In this document: positions 40,678 through 49,740 of the stretch, piece after piece
Layout of the letters: the number at the start of each line of letters is the position of its first letter
How positions within the stretch are numbered: position 1 is the first letter of the stretch
DNA from: Tahibacter soli
Lineage (GTDB): Bacteria; Pseudomonadota; Gammaproteobacteria; Xanthomonadales; Rhodanobacteraceae
Reading direction: 5' to 3'
Length of the DNA stretch: 64,000 nucleotides
Assembly (NCBI RefSeq): GCF_025717065.2
Contig: NZ_JAOVZO020000011.1
Coordinates: forward strand, 1 to 64,000
Translations under genes and position numbers: made by a program
Notes under the pieces: generated by a model
Database searches by the model: none
The model's input: only the letters and a program-made list of their open reading frames with translations
Told to the model about the DNA's origin: nothing

Positions 40678-42045
40678 CTATTCGAACCCGTCGGCGAACA
40701 GCGTATCGTCGACCACGCATCCGGGATTCGTCTGCGCGAGATCCGCGACGTAGTTCTTCATGCGCGTCGCGACGCGCTCCGGCGCGGTGCCGTAGGCATG
40801 TCCGGTGCCGAAGTTCATGCTGATGTTCGCCATGCCGGGCGAGAGAAGATGACAGTAGCTCATGATCGTCCCTGAGCCCTGGCCGGCCGGGCCAGGCAGC
40901 GACGTGACGCCCGAGTAGCAGCCGATCTGTCCGTTGTAGCACCGGTCGATCGGATCGGGATTGCCGCCGATGCCGTTGTAGCAATGCGTGTGCGGCGAAT
41001 TGAAATTGTGGCCGATTTCGTGCGCCGGCGCTTCGACGTCCCAGATCACCTGCGGATTGCCGGGGTCGAACGCGCCGTTCAGTCGGCCGGTGTAGCCGTA
41101 GTCGCCGCCGGCGCTCAGCGTGCCGCTGCCGAAGTTGCAGCTGCCGGCGGAAATTTGCACGGAGAACGGCGCCGCGCACAGCGCGCCGATCCACGCACTG
41201 CCGCCGCTCGTCTGCCGCGCGCTCAGCATGTGCGCGAAGGTGCGCGACACGCCGGTCATGTTCGCGTTCCAGTACGTGCCGAATCCGTACAGCGCGCAGT
41301 TCGACGAGGTTTCGTTCGACCACGGATCGTCGGCGCTCGTCCACAGGCGCACGTAGACGACTTCGAGGCGCGTATCGATTTCCGCGGTGTATTTCGTCGA
41401 CGCGTAGCCGATCACGTCGCCGACATAGGCGATAGCACGCGGCGCATCGTTGAATTTCTGGAAGAATTCGTAATCCGTTTCGATCGCGACGCGTGCGCGA
41501 TAGGGACGCGTGACGCCGGCCGGCGTTGCGGCCTGCGCCTGCCCGGCCCGTGCCTTCTCGACGATCCCGCGCGCCTGCGCGAGATCGTCGCTGTCGCAGC
41601 GAAAGCCGCCGTCGGTGCGCGGTGTACTCGTATCGATCGGCACGAGGCGCAGTGCGCGCGTCGCGTCGCCGTCGATCGACGCGGCGGCGCCGTCGCGATC
41701 GACGATGCCGCGCGCGCGGCCGTCGGGTTCCACCGCGAGAAACACGCTGCCGCCGCCGTCGCCGGCGACGCGGCCGGTGTAGTAGCGCGTGAGCGGACGC
41801 GGCAGAGGCTTGACGTTGTCGTGGCCGTCGTCGGCGACGAGCTGCACGTTGCGCGCGAACACCTCGAAGCGGCGCAGCTCGAGCGCGACCGCGGCGTCGC
41901 CGGCCCGCACGCCGGTGACGCGCACCTCGGCGTAGCGCTCGGTCTGGCGCAGGAACGTCGCCGCGTCGACGCCGGTCGCGGCGAACGAGCGCGCGGCGGT
42001 GAGAAGGAAGAGTACAGCGAGCCCGGCGCGGATGGCGCTCGTCAT
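40678..42045 (-). CDS. Secreted M12-like zinc metallopeptidase with FADGFE tail
   Basis: A 455-residue secreted peptidase: signal peptide SAIRAGLAVLFLLTAARSFA, a prodomain, then a reprolysin-like catalytic domain with the long zinc motif H342-EIGHNFNSPH352 (HExxHxxxxxH). The Met-turn follows as GSGTIMSYCH. Conserved cysteines (SNCALYG, GSCNFGSG, DRCYNGQIGCYSG) indicate disulphides. The chain ends VDDTLFADGFE, the tail shared with the GH5 enzyme at 44,423. The start is at 42,045. An adjacent amidohydrolase gene lies upstream on the same strand but is separated by a strong hairpin. Confidence 0.87.
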   Translation of the reverse strand: MTSAIRAGLAVLFLLTAARSFAATGVDAATFLRQTERYAEVRVTGVRAGDAAVALELRRFEVFARNVQLVADDGHDNVKPLPRPLTRYYTGRVAGDGGGSVFLAVEPDGRARGIVDRDGAAASIDGDATRALRLVPIDTSTPRTDGGFRCDSDDLAQARGIVEKARAGQAQAATPAGVTRPYRARVAIETDYEFFQKFNDAPRAIAYVGDVIGYASTKYTAEIDTRLEVVYVRLWTSADDPWSNETSSNCALYGFGTYWNANMTGVSRTFAHMLSARQTSGGSAWIGALCAAPFSVQISAGSCNFGSGTLSAGGDYGYTGRLNGAFDPGNPQVIWDVEAPAHEIGHNFNSPHTHCYNGIGGNPDPIDRCYNGQIGCYSGVTSLPGPAGQGSGTIMSYCHLLSPGMANISMNFGTGHAYGTAPERVATRMKNYVADLAQTNPGCVVDDTLFADGFE

Positions 42046-42144
42046 GATCGGCCTCGGAAAGACGTGACGACCGGCGATGGTACGCAATCCAAAGCGCAAA
42101 GAGGGCGACGTCGCCATCACGGCCGCGAACGCCGGCGCCACGGC

Positions 42145-42175
42145 ATCGCGAACGCGGCACCGCCGCGTTCGCGAT
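42145..42175 (-). terminator. Terminator hairpin after amidohydrolase gene
   Basis: A 14-bp perfect stem (ATCGCGAACGCGGC / GCCGCGTTCGCGAT) with a 3-base loop, 11 bases past the amidohydrolase stop codon. Confidence 0.65.
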
Positions 42176-42185
42176 ATCGCGTCGA

Positions 42186-44252
42186 TCAGAAGTGCGCGTG
42201 CTCGGCCGATGCCGCCGGCGGCACGCTCGCGGTCTTCGGCGCCTCGGTCACCGCCGGCTTGTCGGCGAACGGCGTGATGCCGAACTTCGGATACACCTCG
42301 CTCGGGTAGTAGAACACGCCGTCCTTCACGACCATCGCGATTTTCTTGATGGCTTTCAGATCCTGCGTCGGATCGCCCGGCACGAGGAAGAAGCTCGCGA
42401 GCTTGCCCTTCGCGATCGAACCCAGGCGCTGGTCCTCGCCGAGATAGCGCGCGCTGTCGAGCGTCGCGCGCTTCAGGATTTCCGGTGCGGTCATGCCGGC
42501 CTTCTGGTAAAGCTCCAACTCGCGGTGATACGTGAACGAGCCGCCCGTGTCGGTGCCGAACACGATGAACACGCCGCGATCGTGCAGCTGCTTGACCACG
42601 CCGATCAGCTTGTCGAACGCGTCGCGATACGCCTTGTCGTCGCCGGGCGCGGAAGTGTCGACCCACGCCTTCATCATGTCGCGCCGCGTGCCGATCGGCA
42701 GATGGTCGAAGTAGTCCACGGCGCCCGGCGGAATCTTGCCGTCGCGGTTCTGCGTGAGCTGCTCGTGGATGCCGAGCGTCGGGTCGATCGCCTTCTTGCC
42801 CTGCGCCATCGCGTCGATCGTGCGCTGCACCTTCGGGCTGGCGAGATCGAGCGCCGGCAGGCGCTTCAGCGCCGTCAGACGGAACAGCGTGCGCGTATCC
42901 TCGTCGGGCTTGATCACCCAGCCGAGCACGAACTGGTTGATGTGCGTGAGTTCGTCGTAGCCCGCCTCGATCATCTGGTCGGCCGTGGCGAACGCCGGCA
43001 CGTGGCCGGCCACGCGCATGCCGAGCTTGTGCGCCTCGGCGACGACGGCCGGAACCCACTTCGGGTCCATGCTGTTGTATACCTTTACCTGCCAGAAGCC
43101 CCGCGCGGCGTACCAGCGCACGGCGTCGATCGCTTTTTCCTCGCTGTCGACGACGAAGCCGTTGTTCGCGCTGAACGGGCTGCGGCCCTCGATGAAGCCC
43201 GAGCGCACGACGTGCGGCCCCGCGATCTCGCCCGCGTCGATGCGGCGCACGAGCGTGTCGAGCACGGCGTTGTCGTTGCCCATGTCGCGCATCGTCGTCA
43301 CGCCGGCGAGAAGGTTCAGCAGCGCGCTGTCCTGGCCGACGTGCGCGTGCATCTCGTGCATGCCCGGCACGAGCGTGCCGCCGGCGCCGTCGATCGTCGT
43401 TTCGCCCGGCGTGGCAGGGCTGTCAAGCGGTTCGATCGCGGCGATCTCGCGGCCGTTGACGAGCACGGCGACCGGCGCGGTCAGCGTGCCGGTCTGCGCG
43501 TCGAATACGCGCACGTTGCGGATGCGCACCGGACCGCCGTACTGGTGCGCCACGTCGCGCTGGATGCCGACGTAGCGCTCGGTCACCCAGTCGGCGGCGA
43601 GCTTGCGCAGGCGCACTTCCTCGCCCTCGTAGCCTTCGCGCACGACGATCGCGTTCGGCGACACCGTGGCGAACAGCGTGCCGTCGGCCTCGACGAGCAG
43701 CGTTTCGGGCGTGGTGTCGATGCCCGACAGGTCGTAGCGCGTCACCTCGCGCGGACCGCCCTTGCCCTGCACGGTGAGCGTCGCGCCCTTCTCCAGGCGC
43801 AGCGTGCCGCCGGGCAGCGCCGGCATCGACAGGTCGGCGCGCTTGAGCAGCGCGCGCAGGTAGATCTGGTTCGACCACGGGCTGCCGCTCTGCGCGACGT
43901 AGACCGTCGGATCCTTCGGCGACGCCTTGCCGGGGCCGGTGGAATCCTTCCACGTCGCGCGCGCGCCGGCGCGCGCGAAGGTTTCGTCGACCTTGCTGCC
44001 GAACGTGGTGGTGCCGGTGATCTTCCAGTCGACCGGCAGGCCGGCGTCGTCGAACGTGATGGCTTCGGCGATGGTCGGGCCGCGGCCGTTGTTCTTGATG
44101 TTGAAGTCGACCTTGGCCTTGCGGCCGTCGATGTCGATCTTGACGTGGCCGACGTTGCGGCCGCCGAAGACGGCGGTGTAGGCGACCTGTTCGGCCGCGA
44201 GCGCGGACAGCGGAAGGCACAGGGCGAGGGCGAGCGCGGTAAGGCGGAGCAT
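42186..44252 (-). CDS. Exported amidohydrolase family protein
   Basis: A 688-residue exported protein. A signal peptide (MLRLTALALALCLPLSALA) is followed by a beta-rich N-terminal domain of about 230 residues (VDFNIKNNGRGPTIAEAITF). The C-terminal part is a metal-dependent amidohydrolase: the first metal site is GMHEMHAHVG, where family members usually have H-x-H, the later ligands are in RVAGHVPAF, DELTHINQF and the Asp of FGTDTGG. Related enzymes are prolidases, imidazolonepropionases and cytosine deaminases; the substrate is unknown. The ATG at 44,252 begins the signal peptide. It ends at a strong hairpin and forms its own unit. Confidence 0.88.
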   Translation of the reverse strand: MLRLTALALALCLPLSALAAEQVAYTAVFGGRNVGHVKIDIDGRKAKVDFNIKNNGRGPTIAEAITFDDAGLPVDWKITGTTTFGSKVDETFARAGARATWKDSTGPGKASPKDPTVYVAQSGSPWSNQIYLRALLKRADLSMPALPGGTLRLEKGATLTVQGKGGPREVTRYDLSGIDTTPETLLVEADGTLFATVSPNAIVVREGYEGEEVRLRKLAADWVTERYVGIQRDVAHQYGGPVRIRNVRVFDAQTGTLTAPVAVLVNGREIAAIEPLDSPATPGETTIDGAGGTLVPGMHEMHAHVGQDSALLNLLAGVTTMRDMGNDNAVLDTLVRRIDAGEIAGPHVVRSGFIEGRSPFSANNGFVVDSEEKAIDAVRWYAARGFWQVKVYNSMDPKWVPAVVAEAHKLGMRVAGHVPAFATADQMIEAGYDELTHINQFVLGWVIKPDEDTRTLFRLTALKRLPALDLASPKVQRTIDAMAQGKKAIDPTLGIHEQLTQNRDGKIPPGAVDYFDHLPIGTRRDMMKAWVDTSAPGDDKAYRDAFDKLIGVVKQLHDRGVFIVFGTDTGGSFTYHRELELYQKAGMTAPEILKRATLDSARYLGEDQRLGSIAKGKLASFFLVPGDPTQDLKAIKKIAMVVKDGVFYYPSEVYPKFGITPFADKPAVTEAPKTASVPPAASAEHAHF

Positions 44253-44422
44253 CGGAAGTTCTCGGCGGGAGTGAGCATCGAAGAGTCGGCGAGGCGGGTG
44301 CCGAAGACAAGCGGCGGTGCAGCGTAGCGGCGCGACCGGTCGCGCCTCGGGCGCAGTGAGGCGCGGGTCGCAGCGCAGCCGGACGCAAATTTGCATCATC
44401 CCTGCGACGAACGGGAGCCGGC

Positions 44423-45439
44423 ATGCGACGAAACGACAAGCGACTCAGGGTACTCGGCGCGGCGGTACTCGCCTGCGCCGCGTCATCGGCGGGTGCCGCC
44501 GTGGAATGGGCAGGCGTAAACCTCGCCGGCGCGGAGTTCAACGGCACCAGTTTCTGGCCGAACGGCGACGAAATCCGCTACTTCCGCAACGCGGGCATGA
44601 ACGTCGTGCGCGTGCCGTTTCTGTGGGAGCGGCTGCAGCCGGCGCTGTCCGGCGCGCTCGACGCGACGCAGCTCGCGGCGTTGCGGCGCATCGTCGACGA
44701 CGCGCGCGCCGCGGGCATCTCGGTGATTCTCGATCCGCACAACTACGCGCGCTACAACGGCAACGTCATCGGCAGCGCCGCCGTGCCGCGCGCCGCGTTC
44801 ACCGATTTCTGGAACCGGCTCGCGACGGCGTTTCGCGACGATGCCAACGTGATGTTCGGCCTGATGAACGAGCCGAACAACATGCCGACCGAGGATTGGC
44901 TGTCGGCCGCGAACGCCGGTATCTCGGGCATCCGCAACGCGGGCGCGCAGCAGTGGATACTCGTTCCCGGCAACGCGTGGACCGGCGCGCACAGCTGGCT
45001 GCAGAACTGGTACGGCACGCCGAACGGCACGGTCATGAGCGGGGTGGTCGATCCGCTCAACCACTACGCCTACGAGCTGCACCAGTACTTCGACGGCGAC
45101 TATTCCGGGCAGTCGTCGTGGTGCAACGCGGTCAACGGCGCCGCGCAGCTCGCGGCGGTCACGCAGTGGCTGCGCGAACGCGGCAAGCGCGGCTTTCTCG
45201 GCGAGTTCGCGGGCGGCGCGAACGACGACTGCCGCGCGGCCGTGACGAGCGCGCTCGGCCATCTCGCGGGCAATACCGACGTGTGGCTCGGCTGGACGTG
45301 GTGGGCGGCCGGGCCGCAGTGGGGCGAGTACATCTTTACGCTCGAACCGACGAACAATTACACGGTCGACCGGCCGCAGATGGCGTGGCTGCGGCCGTTT
45401 TTTGCGAGCGATCAGATTTTTGCGGACGGATTTCAGTAG
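44423..45439 (+). CDS. Secreted GH5 glycoside hydrolase (cellulase-like) with FADGFQ tail
   Basis: A 338-residue secreted enzyme. A signal peptide (VLGAAVLACAASSAGAA) is followed by a GH5 (beta/alpha)8 barrel. The acid/base Glu is E150 in MFGLMNEPN and the nucleophile is E261 in RGFLGEFAGG; RVPFLWERL, HNYARY and LHQYFDGD are the usual substrate-site strands. Such enzymes cleave beta-1,4-glucans or related polysaccharides. The chain ends ASDQIFADGFQ, matching the tail of the M12-like peptidase. GGGAG precedes the ATG. The gene is divergent from the amidohydrolase gene, 170 bases apart. Confidence 0.9.
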   Translation: MRRNDKRLRVLGAAVLACAASSAGAAVEWAGVNLAGAEFNGTSFWPNGDEIRYFRNAGMNVVRVPFLWERLQPALSGALDATQLAALRRIVDDARAAGISVILDPHNYARYNGNVIGSAAVPRAAFTDFWNRLATAFRDDANVMFGLMNEPNNMPTEDWLSAANAGISGIRNAGAQQWILVPGNAWTGAHSWLQNWYGTPNGTVMSGVVDPLNHYAYELHQYFDGDYSGQSSWCNAVNGAAQLAAVTQWLRERGKRGFLGEFAGGANDDCRAAVTSALGHLAGNTDVWLGWTWWAAGPQWGEYIFTLEPTNNYTVDRPQMAWLRPFFASDQIFADGFQ

Positions 45440-45510
45440 CTTTGCTTCAGTGGAAAATCCATAAAGTAACTAAAGATCGGCGTGTCCTTTGCCGCAGCGA
45501 ACACCTTGGC

Positions 45511-45690
45511 GTCGCCCCCCTCACCTGACGTACATGGATGTACTAATGCCGCGGGCGCAGGATGCGCACGAGCGGCCAACCTTCTCCCCCAACGCGCTTG
45601 GGGGAGAAGGAGCCGAAGAATCAGGCGTCGCGCCGCTTGAGCCCTCTCCCTCAAGCTTGCTTGGGGGAGAGGGTTGGGTGAGGGGGCGAC
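45511..45690. repeat. Mosaic intergenic repeat, copy E (interrupted)
   Basis: Full-length copy with both hairpins, but about 50 bases are inserted between the GTCGCCCC boundary and the first hairpin. The insert has the palindromic TACATGGATGTA and GGGCGCAGGATGCGC, itself typical of another extragenic repeat. The conserved tail follows to about 45,760. The copy fills the gap between the GH5 gene and the regulator at 45,777. Confidence 0.85.
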
Positions 45691-45776
45691 GCGCACGATC
45701 GCGTCGGTTTCCGGTTTTCGCGGCGCACGCGCCGCAACACCGTGCGAAACCCGCCGCCGCGCGCTAGCCTCGCCCG

Positions 45777-46994
45777 ATGGACTCCCTGATCGCCGCCGCC
45801 GCGCGCGCGCTGTCCGCGGGCGATGCGCTCGGCGCGCTCAATCGCGTCGCGCTGCGCGACGACCCGCCCGCGCTCGCGTTGCGCGGCATCGCCATGGCGC
45901 AGCTCGGCGAATATCCGCGCGCCCGCGAACTGCTGCGCCTCGCCGCGCGCCGCTTCGGCGCACGCGAGGCGCTGGCGCGCGCACGCTGCGTCGTCGCCGA
46001 AGCCGAAGTCGCGCTCGCCATGCGCGACTTCGCCGGTTCGCCGCGTGCACTCGCCGACGCCGCGGCCGTGCTCGACGCGCGCGCCGATCGCGCCAACGCC
46101 TTGCAGGCGCGCCTGATCGCCGCGCGCCGGTCGCTGCTGCTCGGGCGGCTCGACGTAGCGGCGGCGTCGCTCGCCGGACTCGACGCATCGGGCCTTTCGC
46201 CGTCGCTCGAAGCCGTCGCCGAACTCGCCACGGCCGAAGTCGCGTTGCGCTCGCTGCGTACCGCCGTCGCGGGCGCGGCGTTCGATCGTGCCGCCGCCGC
46301 CGCCGAACGCGCCCGCGTACCGGCGCTCGTCGCCGAAGTGATCGACGCCCGCGCCGCGCTCGATCGCGCCGCCGCGCGGCGCATCCACGCGGGCCACGAA
46401 ACGCCGCTGCGCCTGCACGAAGTGGAAGCGCTGCTCGCGTCCGGCGCGCTCGTGGTCGACGCGTGCCGCCGCGGCCTGCGCGCGGGCGACGCGTGGCTGC
46501 CGCTCGCGCGGCGGCCCGTGCTGTTCGCGCTGCTGCGCGCGCTCGCGCAGGGCTGCCCGGGCGATGTCGACCGCAACGCGCTCATCGCGCAGGTGTTTCG
46601 CACGCGCCATCCCGACGACACGCTGCGCGCGCGCCTGCGCGTCGAGATCGGCCGCCTGCGCGCGCTCGTCGCGCCGTTCGCCGACATCGAAGCCACGCCG
46701 CACGGCTTTGCCCTGTCGCCGCGCGATGCGCGTGCCGTCGCCGTGCTCGTGCCGCCGATCGACGGCGAAGAAGCGTCGCTGCTCGCGCTGCTCGCCGACG
46801 GCGCGGCGTGGTCCACCTCGGCGCTCGCGCTGGCGCTCGGCGACAGCCAGCGCACCGTGCAGCGCGCGCTGGTCGACCTCGAAGCGGCCGGCCGCGTCCG
46901 CTCGATCGGCCGCGCGCGCGCCCAGCGCTGGCTGGCGCCGCCGCTCGCGGGATTCACGACGATCTTGTTACTCCCGGCCGCGCTGCCGGCGTGA
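45777..46994 (+). CDS. Transcriptional regulator with TPR-like domain and two winged-helix segments
   Basis: A 405-residue cytoplasmic protein. The first 210 residues are alpha-helical and TPR-like (LRGIAMAQLGEYPRARELLR, LRLAARRFGAREALARARCV). The middle holds a winged-helix-like unit (PLARRPVLFALLRALAQGCP, NALIAQVFRTRHPDDTLRAR, LRVEIGRLRAL, FALSPRD) resembling OmpR/SARP-type DNA binding, and a second HTH near the end (WSTSALALALGDSQRTVQRA). It is followed by the propeller, DUF899 and membrane-protein genes on the same strand, which it probably controls. Similar regulator-propeller-DUF899 neighbourhoods occur in other proteobacteria, as far as I recall. Confidence 0.75.
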   Translation: MDSLIAAAARALSAGDALGALNRVALRDDPPALALRGIAMAQLGEYPRARELLRLAARRFGAREALARARCVVAEAEVALAMRDFAGSPRALADAAAVLDARADRANALQARLIAARRSLLLGRLDVAAASLAGLDASGLSPSLEAVAELATAEVALRSLRTAVAGAAFDRAAAAAERARVPALVAEVIDARAALDRAAARRIHAGHETPLRLHEVEALLASGALVVDACRRGLRAGDAWLPLARRPVLFALLRALAQGCPGDVDRNALIAQVFRTRHPDDTLRARLRVEIGRLRALVAPFADIEATPHGFALSPRDARAVAVLVPPIDGEEASLLALLADGAAWSTSALALALGDSQRTVQRALVDLEAAGRVRSIGRARAQRWLAPPLAGFTTILLLPAALPA

Positions 46995-47042
46995 GTAGAG
47001 TGTTCCCACGGCGCCGAACCGCGCGCCACCAGGAGACGGATC

Positions 47043-47723
47043 ATGCCAGGTATACAAAAGAGCCCCCGCGACGCCGCCGAGCCGGTGCCGGCGCGCATCG
47101 CCGACATCGTGCGCGAATACGGCCCGTTCGACGGCGCCCATGACGTCGGCGGCATCACGCACGACGGTCGCCACGTCTGGGCGGCGACGGGTGCGAAACT
47201 CGTCGCGTTCGATCCCGCGAGCGGCGGCGTCGCGCGGACGATCGACTGCCCCGCGCACGCCGGCACCGCGTTCGACGGCACCTACCTCTACCAGATCGCC
47301 GAAGCGCGCATCCACAAGATCGACCCCGCGACCGGCGGCATCGTCTCGTCGATTCCCGCGCCCGGCAACGGCGGCGACTCGGGCCTCGCGTGGGCCGAAG
47401 GCAGCCTGTGGGTGGGGCAGTACCGCGACCGTAAGATCCATCAGATCGACCCCGCCACCGGCGCGGTGAAGCGCACGATCGAATCGAACCGCTTCGTCAC
47501 CGGCGTGACGTGGGTCGACGGCGAGCTGTGGCACGGCACGTGGGACGGCGACGAGAGCGAGCTGCGCCACATCGACCCCGACACCGGCGCCGTGCTCGAA
47601 CGGCTCGAAATGCCGCCCGGCACGAACGTGAGCGGTCTCGAATCCGACGGCGCCGATCTCTTCTACTGCGGCGGCGGCCCGACCGGAAAAGTCCGCGCCG
47701 TGCGGCGGCCGAAGACCGCGTAG
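47043..47723 (+). CDS. Beta-propeller protein, glutamine cyclotransferase/Vgb-like
   Basis: A 226-residue protein without a signal peptide. Repeating strands of four-bladed or longer propeller type are clear: GGITHDGRHVWAATGAKLVA, GTAFDGTYLYQIAEARIHKI, GLAWAEGSLWVGQYRDRKIH, GVTWVDGELWHGTWDGDESE, GLESDGADLFYCGGGPTGKV. The D-P-A-T/S-G linkers recur. The closest known groups are glutamine cyclotransferase-like and virginiamycin B lyase (Vgb)-like propellers; catalytic residues are not obvious. It is first in a three-gene unit with DUF899 and a membrane protein, behind the HTH/TPR regulator. Confidence 0.75.
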   Translation: MPGIQKSPRDAAEPVPARIADIVREYGPFDGAHDVGGITHDGRHVWAATGAKLVAFDPASGGVARTIDCPAHAGTAFDGTYLYQIAEARIHKIDPATGGIVSSIPAPGNGGDSGLAWAEGSLWVGQYRDRKIHQIDPATGAVKRTIESNRFVTGVTWVDGELWHGTWDGDESELRHIDPDTGAVLERLEMPPGTNVSGLESDGADLFYCGGGPTGKVRAVRRPKTA

Positions 47724-47856
47724 CGATACGCGCCGCCGCGCGCCGCTCGTCTCAAGTTTCTTTGTAAACCCTTTCACTCCGGCCGGTCGGCCGGAGACGG
47801 ACGCGCCTTGCCCGCGCATTCATCCACCAAAGGCCCATCGGGCCGAGGAGCACACC

Positions 47857-48645
47857 ATGAACGCCGCAATCGCCGTATCGAACACCGAGCAACACCCCGT
47901 CGTCACCCGCGAGCGCTGGCTTGCCGCGCGCAAGACGCTGCTGGCGCGCGAGAAGGAACTGACGCAGCTGCACGATGCGATCGCGCGCGAACGCCGCGCG
48001 CTGCCGTGGGTGCGCGTCGAGAAGGACTACGTCTTCGACACGCCCGAAGGCCCGCGCCGCCTCGCCGATCTGTTCGACGGCCGCAGCCAGCTGTTCGTGC
48101 AGCACTTCATGTTCGCGCCGGGCTGGGAGCAGGGCTGCAAGAGCTGCTCGTACATGGCCGACCACAACGACGGCGCGAACATCCATCTCGCGCAGCGCGA
48201 CGTGACGCTGATCGCCGTGTCGCGCGCGCCGCTCGCCGACCTCGAGCGCTTCCGCCGGCGCATGGGCTGGCAGTTCCGCTGGGTGTCGTCGCATCGCAGC
48301 GACTTCAACCACGACTTCGGCGTGAACTTCACGCAGGACGAAATGACGAGCGGCAAGGTGGACTACAACTACGTCAGGCAGCCGTTTCCGCACGAGGAAG
48401 CGCCGGGCATCAGCGTGTTCGTGCGCGACGACGAAGGCAGCGTTTTCCACACTTACTCGCGCTTCGGCCGCGGCGTGGAAGTGATGATGCACACGTACGC
48501 GCTGCTCGATCTGACGCCTGCCGGCCGCGACGAAGACGCGCTCGAATACCCGATGGCGTGGGTGCGCCACAACGACCGATACGAGGCTCAGACATCCGCG
48601 AACGCCGCGCCGAAAGCAGCGGGCTGTTGCGGCTCGCAGGTCTGA
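47857..48645 (+). CDS. DUF899 family thioredoxin-like protein
   Basis: A 262-residue DUF899 protein. The family hallmark is visible in VEKDYVFDTPEGPRRLADLF, QHFMFAPGWEQGCKSCSYMA and LIAVSRAPLADLERFRRRMG. The CKSC motif is in the thioredoxin CxxC position, which suggests a redox role, as for related AhpC/thioredoxin-like enzymes. There is no signal peptide. It ends in AAGCCGSQV, a second cysteine pair that may bind metal. It lies between the propeller and membrane-protein genes; the three are on the same strand with gaps of 133 and 24 bases. Confidence 0.88.
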   Translation: MNAAIAVSNTEQHPVVTRERWLAARKTLLAREKELTQLHDAIARERRALPWVRVEKDYVFDTPEGPRRLADLFDGRSQLFVQHFMFAPGWEQGCKSCSYMADHNDGANIHLAQRDVTLIAVSRAPLADLERFRRRMGWQFRWVSSHRSDFNHDFGVNFTQDEMTSGKVDYNYVRQPFPHEEAPGISVFVRDDEGSVFHTYSRFGRGVEVMMHTYALLDLTPAGRDEDALEYPMAWVRHNDRYEAQTSANAAPKAAGCCGSQV

Positions 48646-48669
48646 TCGGCGACGGCCGGGGAGAACGTC

Positions 48670-49314
48670 ATGACGACATGGTGGCCTTGGCTCGCCGTCG
48701 CCGGGCTCGGCGCCCTGCATGGCCTCTCCCCGGCGAACGGGTGGATGTTCGCCGCCGCGTGCGGCGTGAGCGCACGCGACGGCGCCGCGGCACGCCGCGC
48801 GTTGCTGCCGATCGCGCTCGGACACGGCGTGTCGATCGCGATCGTCGCGTTCGCGGTGACGCAGGGCGTGCTGATGGATCGCGCGCTCGCGCAGTGGCTG
48901 GCCGGCGCGTTGCTGATCGGCGTGGCGGCGTATCGGCTGCTGCGTGGCGCATGGCCGCGCGTGCCGGCCGCGCGCATCGGCGTTGGGGAACCCGCGAGCC
49001 AGGCCGGCATCGCGGCGTGGTCGTGCCTGATGGCGACCGCGCACGGCGCGGGACTGATGCTCGTGCCGGCGATGGGGGCGATCTGCATGTCCGATTCGCC
49101 GGCGAAGGAAATCACCGCGTCGGGATCGATGATGCTGGCGCTGATCGCGGTCGCGGTGCATCTCGCGGCGATGCTCGCGACGACGGGCGCGGTGGCGAGC
49201 GGCGTGTGCCGCGCGGCGGTGCGGATGTCGACGTCGCGGGGCGACGCGACGTTGCGGCATGCGTGGACCGGCGCGCTCGCCGTCACCGGGCTCGCGCTGA
49301 TGGCGTTCCGATAG
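48670..49314 (+). CDS. Polytopic membrane protein, possible metal/cation exporter
   Basis: A 214-residue inner-membrane protein with six hydrophobic segments (WWPWLAVAGLGALHGLSPAN, LPIALGHGVSIAIVAFAV, LAGALLIGVAAYRLLRG, LMATAHGAGLMLVPAMGAI, LALIAVAVHLAAMLATTG). The repeated G-x-x-HG motifs (GALHGLSPANG, TAHGAGLML) recall NicO/RcnA-like and HupE-like transporters, so a metal-transport role is possible but unproven. It is last in the unit after DUF899, 24 bases apart. Confidence 0.65.
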   Translation: MTTWWPWLAVAGLGALHGLSPANGWMFAAACGVSARDGAAARRALLPIALGHGVSIAIVAFAVTQGVLMDRALAQWLAGALLIGVAAYRLLRGAWPRVPAARIGVGEPASQAGIAAWSCLMATAHGAGLMLVPAMGAICMSDSPAKEITASGSMMLALIAVAVHLAAMLATTGAVASGVCRAAVRMSTSRGDATLRHAWTGALAVTGLALMAFR

Positions 49315-49594
49315 CGCGACGCCACGCGGCGCGGCGATTCCGTCTGCCCGAGCAAGGCTCCCGGTGCGGGCCTTGCTCGACGCTCCGGGCGGTCGCCTTC
49401 GTCGGCGTGATGCGAACCGCCGCAAGAACGGCACGCAATACCTTTCGGCCGCGCACCGCGCCATGCCCCGCGAACGGCGTCTCGTGACGACGCAAGTATC
49501 GCGCGCGAAGCAAACCTCTCAGGCATCCCACACGCGCGCGAAGCGGCGAAAGCGGCCCGTTGCGCGACGCGGGCGTCGGTGCGACAGATGGAAT

Positions 49595-49740
49595 CTGCGG
49601 CGCATCGGTTACGACGTCGTCGACAGGCAGCGGTTCGGTCCCGACCACGGCAATCGGATCGAGAAACTCACGAAACAGATCGAAGCGTGCGACGCCATGG
49701 TCCACGTCGTCGGATTTCGCTATGGCGCCGACCGTCGCCG
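49595..49740 (+). pseudogene. Fragment of a TIR/DUF4062-like domain
   Basis: The peptide LRRIGYDVVDRQRFGPDHGN followed by EACDAMVHVVGFRYGA matches the start of bacterial TIR- or DUF4062-like domains (a beta strand, an alpha helix, then 'ACD-x-x-V-x-x-x-G-x-x-Y-G'). It has no upstream start, and no continuation in frame. About 150 bases later another fragment (NCEWYSYSTKLRLKMHGDEI, to a stop at 49,991) looks like the C terminus of a different protein. The stretch 49,315-50,153 therefore seems to be decayed sequence. Confidence 0.4.
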
